Of a stretch of 64,000 bases of DNA, positions 44,256 through 53,200 are shown in pieces. Location of the stretch: assembly GCA_025963645.1 (NCBI GenBank), contig JAOQAI010000017.1:124001-188000 (forward strand), read 5' to 3'. The stretch's first letter is position 1. Every line of letters starts with the position of its first letter. The position numbers were made by a program, and so were the translations under genes. The DNA is from Flaviaestuariibacter sp. (GTDB taxonomy: Bacteria; Bacteroidota; Bacteroidia; Chitinophagales; Chitinophagaceae). Under the pieces are notes generated by a model. That model saw nothing but the letters and a program-made list of their open reading frames with translations, was not told where the DNA came from and did no database searches.

Positions 44256-45707
44256 TCAATTAAAATACCTTTCTTTTAATTTAGGAAGCAGAGCAAGCGT
44301 TCTTTCTAATTCATATTTGGAAGCCAATTCTGTATTGATATTTTTTCTTTTAGCAATTGCATCAATTCTATCAAACAGGGTAGGGTCTATTACTCCAGAT
44401 GTAAAAATTCCATAACCATTAGCCTCATACTGCTCGACTATGTCTGATATCCCTTGAACTTTAGATGGAGTAAGTGAAGTATCTGGTTTAAGTAGCTTGC
44501 ACTGAAAAATATACTTCTCTGGCTTGTAGCCAAGCCTAGCTTGGGTGTAAACCTCTAAATCTCTGCCACCATCACGAGATCTTGACTTACCCATCTTTCT
44601 GATAGTTTTATGATCAAACCTGGGGTCATAATAAATAATATCATAGCATAGCTCCTCAAAGGTCTCATCATTGAGTTGAGTCCAATCGCAAGCAATAGTA
44701 TCTTTTAATCCAATCAAGGCTGAAGTGATTTGAAAGATAGCCGCTGCACTTCTGTTTAGAAGATTAATGTCATTAAAACTCAGTTTATGTTGGTTCCAAA
44801 GAATTATGTTGTAGCCATTAAATGAGAATAATACAAAACCTGCAAAATCAGATATACTTATTTCGTAAGTGCCATTAAGATGATAAAGCCAGTTATGCTG
44901 ATCGTTTAATGAACGTTCCTCGTTAAAAACGTGACTGATACAATGAAGGGCTTTTGCCAATGCAGGGAACGAAATTGACAGTACATAATTCTCATTGATT
45001 AGATAGTAGCCACCATTTAATGAAAATATGTTTCCTCTTTCAAGATTCAACCTTGCTATGGAAGAATGCTTCTTAAGGATTTTTTTAAGATCACTTTGCG
45101 GGGGGATAATCCATGATTCACTCGAAACATAAAAATCCTGTTGGATGACATCCGAGTACATACACTTCCAAAACCCAAATAAATGTTCCGGGTTATCTTT
45201 TGCTATATTACTTCTGAACTCCTCGGGTTCATCAGTTTGGGATTCATACTCTCCATATGCTCCATTTATAAGATTGGCAAAATAGTCGTCCGCAAGTTCA
45301 GGAAACTTTAATTGGCGCTTTTTTATTTCGTCTTTATACTCCTCAAGACTCTCCATCCAGCTGAAGGCATCATCTTCGTCCTCACCAGAAAGTGCTCGGG
45401 TAAACTCAAATAACAACTCACTCAGGCTTTCCAAATCTTCAGGCACAATAACAAACTGAGCAATCGGATGATGACCACTATTCCAATCTACCTTAAAGGA
45501 TTTTGTTTTACCTAAATCTGCAATCTGCTCACAAATCAAAGAAGCTTCCAGATAGTATGTTGCGAGATCGGAGTAATGGCGGGCTCTTTCAATAACTTTC
45601 TGAAATATGAAGCCTTTACTGTTTTGAGTGACAAATAATTCAATTTCCTCTGATGTCATTAATTTAGAAGCGGCTTCATCAATATTAAATTTCTCCAACT
45701 GCTTCAT
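44256..45707 (-). CDS. Restriction endonuclease with C-terminal Mrr-like domain
   Basis: 483 residues. The C-terminal ~140 residues are Mrr-type: LNDETFEELCYDIIYYDPRF (Glu351/352), Asp379 and Asp383 in RSRDGGRDLEV, and Gln402-x-Lys404 in YIFQCKLLKPD, then a winged end with YGIFTSGVID. The N-terminal ~340 residues are an unidentified sensor/recognition part. Its start overlaps the methyltransferase end by 23 bases, the classical linkage of restriction and modification. It probably cleaves DNA lacking the right cytosine methylation, or foreign methylated DNA. Confidence 0.82.
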   Translation of the reverse strand: MKQLEKFNIDEAASKLMTSEEIELFVTQNSKGFIFQKVIERARHYSDLATYYLEASLICEQIADLGKTKSFKVDWNSGHHPIAQFVIVPEDLESLSELLFEFTRALSGEDEDDAFSWMESLEEYKDEIKKRQLKFPELADDYFANLINGAYGEYESQTDEPEEFRSNIAKDNPEHLFGFWKCMYSDVIQQDFYVSSESWIIPPQSDLKKILKKHSSIARLNLERGNIFSLNGGYYLINENYVLSISFPALAKALHCISHVFNEERSLNDQHNWLYHLNGTYEISISDFAGFVLFSFNGYNIILWNQHKLSFNDINLLNRSAAAIFQITSALIGLKDTIACDWTQLNDETFEELCYDIIYYDPRFDHKTIRKMGKSRSRDGGRDLEVYTQARLGYKPEKYIFQCKLLKPDTSLTPSKVQGISDIVEQYEANGYGIFTSGVIDPTLFDRIDAIAKRKNINTELASKYELERTLALLPKLKERYFN

Positions 45708-47349
45708 GGGTTTGTGTATTTAAAGCCGGAATTGAGGAAAATATTTCAGCAACAGTCTCAGCTATCTGGTAAGCCAGATAGGGTGGGACTGCATTACCTA
45801 CCTGATGAAACTGTTGCGTTCTGCCACCACAGAAATAATAGTTGTCAGGAAAGGTTTGTACCCGCGCAGCCTCCCTTACGGTAAAGCTTCTGCATTGATT
45901 TGGATCATAATGAATAAAGTAGTGGCCATCTTTCGAAATATGACTTGTAACTGTAGTAGCAGGAATATCAGGTAGCTGAACACGAAAACGATCAGTAAAT
46001 TTTCCCGACTCGGCATTATCATGATCAGGCATAAGTTCCTCTCCAGCTTGCTTATAATCTTCTAACCGGGGAAACTTACCGTATTCTTCAACATACCGGC
46101 TGGCAAAAAGATATCTTTTAATATCTTCTAACAAATGCATTCGGGAAACATGATGAAGAATGCCACCAAGCTGTTCGTCATAAAACCAATCTCTTAAGGG
46201 GTGGTTGACTGCCAACTTGTATCTTTTGGTAACCTTGAACTCGGCACCTTTTGTTTGGGGCAATTTAGCAGGTGAGTCAGGTATATAGTTTAATAGATCA
46301 GCTAATTGAGTGTTAAACAATTCAAGGTATGACTCCCATTTTTCAAAAGAATCATTGATTTTGTTGTAATGTCTTTTCTTTTTTAAATTACCTTCTTTAT
46401 CTGTTTCAATTGTGGCATGCGAAAACGATCTTGTAATGCCGCTTCTTACCTTAGGAAGAGAACCTATTACTGATGATAAAGGGACTTTTTTTTGCTTGGT
46501 CAGAATACTTATAGATGCATCAATATCTTCACGAACACCCAATAAAATAACTCTATGCCTTCGCTGAGGAATACCATAGTCTTCAGCCTTTATTACAAAA
46601 TCAGTTGGTTTGAAAATCGGGTTGCCGTAGATGTCGCAAGATTTTGGTAGGGAGGTAAGTGAGTATATTCTATATTTCGTTGAAAGCGCTTTTTCCTCTG
46701 GTATCTCTCCTTCTGAAACAGAAGTTGTAACAGGGTCTGAAAGGTCACTTAGAATTTTATGAAAAATGAATTCATTTTCTGTCTGAGCTGATAACAAGCC
46801 TTTTACATTTTCCATTACAAAAACGGCAGGCTTATGAACAGCAATTATTCTCAGATACTCCTTATATAATCCAACCCTCTTATCTTTAGCTTCATCCAAC
46901 TTTATTTCTTTTCTTCTGGAGCGTCCAACAATCGAATAAGCTTGGCACGGAGGCCCTCCGATCAACAACCAGTTAGGGTTACTTTCCAGAGCACATTGAA
47001 TCTTAAAGTCGACTTCTTCATTTGTCAATGCATTAACGTCGTTTTCATCTGGTTCTCCTAATGTTCCGCAGCAAGCTTCATTATCGGCTAGGCTTGCTTC
47101 AGTAGGGTGCATTTCATAAAGCTCGTCAAGGCTTATTTCTCCCCTTACAAACGAATAGTAATTTTCAGGTACCTGGTTCGCAGAAAATTGTCGGAAAAAG
47201 CTTCTGAGTTTTAATGTTTGGTGTGCGCAACTATCTTTTTCAATTGACAAGGTAATTTTAAATAATCTTTCTCCATTCTCGTTAAGGAGTGCTGAGAACC
47301 CTTCCCCCAGGCCTCCGGGTCCTGCAAAAATGTCAATTATAGGAATCAT
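45685..47349 (-). CDS. DNA cytosine-C5 methyltransferase
   Basis: 554 residues, larger than a minimal Dcm. Conserved motifs in order: I DIFAGPGGLGEGF (~6-18), IV GGPPCQAYSIVGRSRR (Cys135 nucleophile), VI FVMENVKGLL, VIII YGIPQRRHRVILLG, a target-recognition region (~290-430), IX IPATTVTSHISKDGHY, X TFPDNYYFCGG then FHQVGNAVPPYLAYQI. Insertions near 75-120 and 330-420 account for the extra length. It overlaps vsr by four bases. The target sequence cannot be read from here. Confidence 0.95.
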   Translation of the reverse strand: MIPIIDIFAGPGGLGEGFSALLNENGERLFKITLSIEKDSCAHQTLKLRSFFRQFSANQVPENYYSFVRGEISLDELYEMHPTEASLADNEACCGTLGEPDENDVNALTNEEVDFKIQCALESNPNWLLIGGPPCQAYSIVGRSRRKEIKLDEAKDKRVGLYKEYLRIIAVHKPAVFVMENVKGLLSAQTENEFIFHKILSDLSDPVTTSVSEGEIPEEKALSTKYRIYSLTSLPKSCDIYGNPIFKPTDFVIKAEDYGIPQRRHRVILLGVREDIDASISILTKQKKVPLSSVIGSLPKVRSGITRSFSHATIETDKEGNLKKKRHYNKINDSFEKWESYLELFNTQLADLLNYIPDSPAKLPQTKGAEFKVTKRYKLAVNHPLRDWFYDEQLGGILHHVSRMHLLEDIKRYLFASRYVEEYGKFPRLEDYKQAGEELMPDHDNAESGKFTDRFRVQLPDIPATTVTSHISKDGHYFIHYDPNQCRSFTVREAARVQTFPDNYYFCGGRTQQFHQVGNAVPPYLAYQIAETVAEIFSSIPALNTQTHEAVGEI

Positions 47350-47768
47350 TTTAAATCTACTATTTTTTGATAAAGGCTATTAAGCGTTTCTTCTTGTCTA
47401 TTACTTTTTAAATCGCATTCCCAGACGATAACTACATTCCAGCCATCATTTTTCAATTTGCAAACGGCTTTGTCATCATTGGTTTGATTTGTTTGTATCT
47501 TACTTAACCACCATTCCGTTCTTGTTTTAGGCACCACATAATATTTACAGCCTTCGTGTCCATGCCAAAAGCATCCATGAATGAATACGACTGTTTTATA
47601 TTTAGGCAACACAATATCTGGCTTACCTGCTAGTTTCTTATCATGTAGCCGATAACGCAAACCTTTGGAAAAAAGGAACTTTCTGACTTGGATTTCAGGC
47701 TTGGTATTCTTGCCTTTAATCTGACTCATATTAAAGTGCCTCGTTTTCTTATCATGCACATCTGCCAT
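47346..47768 (-). CDS. vsr: Very short patch repair endonuclease (Vsr)
   Basis: 140 residues. KPDIVLPKYKTVVFIHGCFW holds Asp51, which matches the E. coli catalytic residue, with Cys66, His69 and His71 in GCFWHGHEGC and Cys74. The motif PKTRTEWWLSKIQTNQTND follows, and a later Cys lies in VIVWECDLK (~119). Vsr cuts at T:G mismatches left by deamination of 5-methylcytosine. Placed directly before the methyltransferase, it protects methylated sites from mutation; in Z1/GHKL systems it may also act as an effector nuclease. Confidence 0.93.
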   Translation of the reverse strand: MADVHDKKTRHFNMSQIKGKNTKPEIQVRKFLFSKGLRYRLHDKKLAGKPDIVLPKYKTVVFIHGCFWHGHEGCKYYVVPKTRTEWWLSKIQTNQTNDDKAVCKLKNDGWNVVIVWECDLKSNRQEETLNSLYQKIVDLK

Positions 47769-47811
47769 TTGATAAAATTAGGATTACGCCTAAATCAAGA
47801 TTAGCCTTATA

Positions 47812-47838
47812 GCAAAGCCCCTGCACAGCAAGGGCTTT
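47812..47838. terminator. Weak hairpin between the XRE gene and vsr
   Basis: AAAGCCC and GGGCTTT separated by 12-13 bases form a stem-loop with TTTT on one side. It could attenuate transcription from the regulator into vsr, but the T-run is short. Confidence 0.4.
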
Positions 47839-47858
47839 TACACATTGTCTTTAAGGAA

Positions 47859-48305
47859 TCACTGCACTGCCTGCTTCCCTTCTCCATCCACATTCCGTAA
47901 CGATTGCGATGGTGCATTCATCTTTGCCGTCTTTTCCCGGTTTTTATATTCTTCTATCTCATCATGCAGACGCTTAATTTCATTATCCTTCGATTGAATA
48001 ATATTATCATACAGCTCTACCACCTTCTCAAGTGGGTTAATCTTTTGATTTATATAACCAGCTTGTTCGTTCAAAAAATTGTTTTGAATTATTGAGTTCT
48101 CGTCAAAACCTTTTATTGTTTCAACAGTTGTTTGTAAGATTTTTGCCGCTTGTTCCAATTGCTCGTCAGTTAAGTTTTTCTTCTTTTCCATTTTTGATAC
48201 ATTTTGTTGTGCAATGCCTAGTTCACGTGCAAATGTTTTCTGCTTCATGCCACGTAGTACTCGTATATTCCGTATGTTCTGGCCAATATGTTTGGTTTCT
48301 TCCAT
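47859..48305 (-). CDS. XRE-type transcriptional regulator (candidate controller of the island)
   Basis: 148 residues from the ATG at 48305. HTH_3 domain ~5-60: IGQNIRNIRVLRGMKQKTFA, RELGIAQQNVSKMEKKKNLT, EQLEQAAKILQTTVETIKGF. A coiled coil follows (~95-135, EKVVELYDNIIQSKDNEIKR) that probably dimerises it. It is the first minus-strand gene, with a perfect -7 box upstream. Small XRE controllers often time restriction against modification. The control of this operon is inferred from position. Confidence 0.85.
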   Translation of the reverse strand: MEETKHIGQNIRNIRVLRGMKQKTFARELGIAQQNVSKMEKKKNLTDEQLEQAAKILQTTVETIKGFDENSIIQNNFLNEQAGYINQKINPLEKVVELYDNIIQSKDNEIKRLHDEIEEYKNREKTAKMNAPSQSLRNVDGEGKQAVQ

Positions 48306-48341
48306 AGCACGAATACAGTTTTCAAACGACTTCGTCTTATA

Positions 48342-48349
48342 CAAATATA
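48342..48349 (-). promoter_or_regulatory. Putative -7 box for the XRE gene and island operon
   Basis: On the minus strand it reads TATATTTG (TAnnTTTG), 36 bases before the ATG at 48305. Confidence 0.55.
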
Positions 48350-48360
48350 GCTAATTCATA

Positions 48361-48397
48361 AGTGTATTTTACGCCAAGAAAGGTGTAAATAACACCC
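48361..48397. promoter_or_regulatory. Candidate XRE operator
   Basis: A perfect 5-bp palindrome, GGTGT-AAATA-ACACC (48382-48396), lies next to a looser one, GTGTATTTTACGC (48362-48374). Both sit just upstream of the -7 box, where autoregulating XRE controllers bind. No binding evidence beyond symmetry and position. Confidence 0.4.
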
Positions 48398-48539
48398 TTG
48401 AATTTTTCTAAATATCATAATATAGAAATTACTTTACAGGCAACTAAGTAACCAATTCTTTGGCGCTTGGTATTATTCTATATTTTTGATGTTCTTCAAC
48501 TAATTTGAAGGACTTCGCTATAAAAGTCTCGCTCTGAAA

Positions 48540-48634
48540 ACCGCGAATTTTCAATGAACCGAGATGATAGTGACAGCCTGCTCTATGTATAGGGCAGGCC
48601 CCTATCAGCTTATCGGTTCAGGGCTCTTCGCGGT
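48540..48634. other. Nested long hairpin of unknown function, possible structured RNA
   Basis: Four nested stems stack: ACCGCGAA/TTCGCGGT (8 bp, 48540-48547 with 48627-48634), GAACCGA/TCGGTTC (7 bp), GATAG/CTATC (5 bp), and GCCTGCTCTA/TAGGGCAGGC (10 bp, one G-T, TGTA loop, 48576-48599). Thirty pairs in about 95 bases. No T-run follows, so it is not a simple terminator; nothing codes through it. The rest of 48306-48922 holds only the XRE promoter region. Strand is unknown. Confidence 0.55.
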
Positions 48635-48922
48635 GCCTCAGTGCGGTAAGACGGGGTCTGCTCCATACATTTTTCATTGTATATAGTAGCTCCTCTTACT
48701 CAGACATTCTTCAATCAGTAAGAATGAGAAAAGCTGCTGCAATAAAAGTCCTTACGCTGTCGCACCAATACCGTGTAGTCTTCCCGCAGGCTTTATTGTT
48801 TCCCATTCAGCATTCCCAACAAATTCTCTTCGCCTGCAAACCCCGCAACCCAGAGTAGCTAAGCCATTCGGCATTCTCCATCTTATCTCGATTAATTCTC
48901 CTCACTTCTTCAACAACCAAAA

Positions 48923-50212
48923 ATGAAACATGCATTGGCTGTGCTGGCATTCCTGTGCCCGCTCCTCATCTGCTGCCAGTCCTTTAAAGGTGGGTCGCCT
49001 CCCTATACCGTTGGTGATGTCCTGCCGGCTACAATCGTATCCGGGGTTCGCAATAGTGCTTCGTCTTCGCTGTCCATTACAGGTGGTCCCGGGATTGTCC
49101 TTCTCAACTTCATCGCCTCCGGTTGCCTGTCCTGCTATCGCGATCTGCCCCGGCTTGATAGCCTCCAGCGGCAGTATGCAGGCAGGCTGCAGGTCCTCCT
49201 CGTCACGTCCGAAGACAGCGCCAGGGTAGGCGCCTTCCTGCGCGGTCGCGGCAGGGGCTTGTCCCTCCCCATCGTAGGGGGCGATACGCTGCTGCGCAAC
49301 TTCTTTCCCCACCGCTTCCTGTCCCATACCGTGTGGCTGCAAGGCGGTAGAGTAGTGGCTATCACCGCCCCGGGCTACGTGGATGATAACAACCTCTCCA
49401 TCCTTCTGGAAGGGCGCAGGCTCCGCCTCCCTGTCAAGCAGGACAGGGAAGATTACAGCGGCGCGCCACTGCTGGCGCTGAACGGCGCCGCTTTCCCGGA
49501 AGGTGTTCGCCCCCAATCCTTCCACACCGCCTTCACCGCTTCCGTGCCGGGGGTGCCGCCGGTAAAGCTCCTTCGTCGCGACAGCGCGGAGGGCGCCCTT
49601 CGCGTTTCTATGGTCAATACCGAACCCGCTGCCGCCCTGCTATATGCAATGGGTCGTAACGCAGCCTTTCCTGTTTCGGCGATTCAGCTCCGGGTCCGCG
49701 ACACCGGCCGCTGGGTCTTTGGGTTTACAAAAGAGCGCCGCGAGGACTGGGCCGTCGCCAACACCTTTTGCTACGAAGCCGTCCTGCCCCTTAAGCTCGA
49801 TTCCGCCGCCCTCCGTCGCCGCCTCCTTGCCGGCCTGGCTTCGTGGCTGGGCGTCACCGTCCGCATGGAGCGCCGCACCCTCCCTGGCTTCGAGTTGGTA
49901 AGTGTGTCACCACCCTCCGCCGCCACCTCCAATCTGCAATCTGCAATCGCCAATCCTATTACCCTCTCCAACCTGGTCTATCGCCTCAATCACACCTGGT
50001 GGGGCACACCGGTTTTCACTACCATCGAAGGCTCACGGAAAACAGTGATTCCTTACAGTGAGGCCGCTTGTCGCGATTTGCCCACGCTCAATCGCTACCT
50101 CGCTGCTTTTGGCTATACGCTGGTGCCCCGCCCCCGAGAAACCGAGTGCCTCATAATCACCGAAGAAGGTTGGGAAGAGGCTGTAGAACCATCAAAGACA
50201 AATCATAAATAA
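48923..50212 (+). CDS. TlpA-like thioredoxin-fold lipoprotein
   Basis: 429 residues. The leader MKHALAVLAFLCPLLICC has a lipobox-like end (LICC), so it is probably a lipoprotein. Residues ~30-160 are TlpA/AhpC-TSA-like: VGDVLPATIV, then the redox motif NFIASGCLSCYRDLPRLDSL (CxxC), IVGGDTLLRNFF. The C-terminal ~250 residues are unrecognised, including a repeat-like stretch SNLQSAIANPITL whose DNA (AATCTGCAATCTGCAATC) is itself repetitive. TlpA proteins reduce or donate disulfides to secreted partners. It lies directly before SusC/SusD. Confidence 0.75.
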   Translation: MKHALAVLAFLCPLLICCQSFKGGSPPYTVGDVLPATIVSGVRNSASSSLSITGGPGIVLLNFIASGCLSCYRDLPRLDSLQRQYAGRLQVLLVTSEDSARVGAFLRGRGRGLSLPIVGGDTLLRNFFPHRFLSHTVWLQGGRVVAITAPGYVDDNNLSILLEGRRLRLPVKQDREDYSGAPLLALNGAAFPEGVRPQSFHTAFTASVPGVPPVKLLRRDSAEGALRVSMVNTEPAAALLYAMGRNAAFPVSAIQLRVRDTGRWVFGFTKERREDWAVANTFCYEAVLPLKLDSAALRRRLLAGLASWLGVTVRMERRTLPGFELVSVSPPSAATSNLQSAIANPITLSNLVYRLNHTWWGTPVFTTIEGSRKTVIPYSEAACRDLPTLNRYLAAFGYTLVPRPRETECLIITEEGWEEAVEPSKTNHK

Positions 50213-50224
50213 AACAAACTAAAA

Positions 50225-50270
50225 CCCTTTGTGACCCTTGGTGTCCTTAGCGCCTTAGTGGTTCCAAGAC
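50225..50270 (+). repeat. Dispersed repeat family 1, copy upstream of SusC
   Basis: Reads CCCTTTGTGACCCTTGGTGT then CCTTAGCGCCTTAGTGGTTC, a diverged copy of the family at 29599 and 53551. It ends 14 bases before the SusC start. Confidence 0.65.
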
Positions 50271-50284
50271 AAAACGCATCAATC

Positions 50285-53200
50285 ATGAAATATTTCCTCC
50301 TCCTCCTTCTCTTCTTCACCGTAAGCGCCACTGCCCAGCAGCCCGTAAGAGGCACCGTGAAAGACCCCTCCGGCGAGCCCGTACCGGGTGCTACCATCAG
50401 CAACACCACTACTACCACAGCTACCGATAATCGTGGCGCCTTCACCATTCTTGCTTTGCCCGGCGATACCCTCCGTATTTCCCATACCGGCTACGAGCCC
50501 GCCCTTATCGTCATCCGTCATCCGTCAACGGTCCTCTCCATCACCCTCTCGCCCACGGAGCAAACCCTCGCTGCCGTCACCGTTTCCACCGGCTACCAGT
50601 CTCTGCCCCGCGACCGCGCTACCGGCTCCTTCGAAAAGGTCGACAGCAGCCTGCTAAACCGCGTGGTGTCGCCCGATATCCTTTCCCGCCTCGATGGCGT
50701 CACATCGTCCCTCTACTTTTCGAAAGTGCGGGGCGGGGTGCCGGAACTGGCCATCCGCGGGCTCAGCACCCTGCAGTCCGTAGCCACCCCGCTCATCGTG
50801 GTAGACAATTTCCCGTACGAAGGCGACCTCGCCGATCTCAACCCGGCCGATGTCGAGAGCGTCACCGTTCTCAAGGATGCCGCCGCCGCTTCTATCTGGG
50901 GCGCCCGTGCCGGTAATGGTGTTATCGTCATCACCACCAAAAAAGGAAGCTATAGCCAGCCGTCCCGCCTTTCCTTTAATACCGCCCTTACTGTGCAAAA
51001 GGCGCCGGATCTTTTTTACGATCCGTCCTTTCTCGGGTCGCCGGGCTTTATAGAAGTGGAGCGCTTTCTTTTCGCTAAGGGCTTCTACAATGCCCAGCTT
51101 TCCAATACCTTCAGCCGCCCGGTCATCTCCCCGGTAGTGGAGATATTGGCGAAGCAGCGGGCAGGAACCCTTTCCGCTGCTGCCGCGGAGGCAGCGATTG
51201 CCGCTTTAGAGGGCTATGATCTCCGCCGCGACCAGCAGCGCTACCTGTTGCAGAACGCCGTGAAAGAGCAGTACGGGCTTAGCTTCTCCGGCGGCGCGGC
51301 GGCGGTGAATTACCTGCTCAATCTGGGCTACGACCGTATTGGTAGCACACTCGTAGGCAACCGGCAGGATCGCCGCACCCTTCATACGGTCATCAATGCC
51401 CGGCCGGCGCCCCGCCTCGAAGTGAGTTTGGCCATCGGCTACACCGAAAACAGTGGCGCCTCCAACGGCATTGCCGACCTGACGCCCTCCGGTGGCAAAT
51501 CGGCCTACTATCCTTATGCCCGCCTCGCCGATTCGGCGGGGACGCCGCTGCCGCTTGAAAAATTCTATCGTGCTGCCTTTCTCGATACGGCGGGTGCGGG
51601 CGCCCTCCTCGATTGGCGCTACCGCCCTCTCGACGAACTGCGTCTCTCCGGCAAGCGTAATGCCTCCCGGCACCTACTGGCCCGCCTGTCGGCAACCTAC
51701 AAGCTATCGAAAGCGCTGTCAGCCGAGCTGAAATACGGGGTCGAGCGCTCCAACGGCGAAACACGGCACTATACCCCCGTCGAATCCTTTTTTGCCCGCC
51801 ATACGATAAATCTCTATTCGCAAAAGGCCGGCACTGCAGTGAAGCGCAATGTGCCCTATGGGGGCTTTCTGGATGGCTCGGTTTCCACCCTGGCTTCCTA
51901 TGCCCTTCGCGGGCAGTTGTCCTACAACAGGAGCTGGCGGGGTGCGCACAATCTGGCAGCCATCTTCGGTGGTGAAGTGCGCGAGGCGGTAAATCGGTCG
52001 CAAAGTGGGCGCACCTACGGCTACGACGATAACATGACCACCTTTGCCAATGTGGATTACCTCACCAGCTTTCCCCTGTGGGGCAACCTCGGTACAAACT
52101 CGGTTCCCTCCAATACGGCTTTTTCCGATGTCATCAACCGCTTCGTGTCCTTATATGCCAATGGTTCCTACACCTTCCGGGGCCGCTATACCGCTTCGGC
52201 TTCTGCCCGTCGCGATGCTTCAAATATTTTTGGGGTCACTACCAACAACCGGTGGGTGCCCCTGTGGTCGGCCGGCCTTGCCTGGAACCTCGCCGCCGAG
52301 CCCTTTTATAGTAGTAGCTGGCTGCCGGTGCTGAAGCTGCGTACTACCTGGGGATACAGCGGCAATGTGAGCCCTGTTTCGGCCCTGCCCACCATTCGCT
52401 ACAGCACCCCCAACACGGTCACCAACCTGGTCTATGCCCGCGCCGAGAACCAGCCCAATCCCTCCCTTCGCTGGGAAAAGGTCGGGATGTTCAACGCCGG
52501 TCTAGACTTTGCCTTGCCGGCCAATCGCTTGGTGGGCAGCATCGAGTGGTGGCAGAAAAGCGCAGTGGACCTGCTGGGGCCGGCGCCGGTCGATCCCACC
52601 GTAGGAGCCCTCACCATGACGCTCAATTCCGCTCACCTGCGCGGCAGCGGGGTAGATGTAAAGCTGAACGCCAAATTGGTAGACCGTGCCTTTGCATGGT
52701 CCGCCGGGCTTCTTTTCAGCCGGGTCACCAATAAGGTCACCCGCTACCTGCTGGAGTCTGCCAGCCTGGCCCGCTTGGTGGGCGATGGCTATTTCATCAC
52801 GCCGGCCACCGGTTACGATCCCTATGCCCTGGTCAGCTATCGCTGGGGCGGCCTCGATTCCGCTGGGGCGCCCAAAGGCTTCAATGACGGCAGGCCTTCG
52901 CAGGATTACAGTGCCATCGTCAATCGCTCCACCTGGGATGATTTGAAGGTGCATGGCACTACCCGCCCGCCTCTCTTTGGCAGCCTGCTCAACACGGTTT
53001 CCTATAAAGGGGTTTCGCTTTCCGCCAACATCGTTTACAAGTTCAACTACTACTTCCGGCGCACGTCTCTTAACTACGCGTCCCTCTACAATTCCTGGAT
53101 CGGGCATAAGGAATGGGAGAGCCGGTGGCAGGCCCCCGGCGATGAAGCCCGGACAAATGTACCGGCTATGATCTATCCCGCCGTGCCCAACCGCGATCTG

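Noticed and set aside
48540..48634. Retron RNA or integron attC site
   Set aside because: There is no reverse transcriptase or integrase in the window, and the arms lack the conserved attC core GTTRRRY/RYYYAAC in the needed places.
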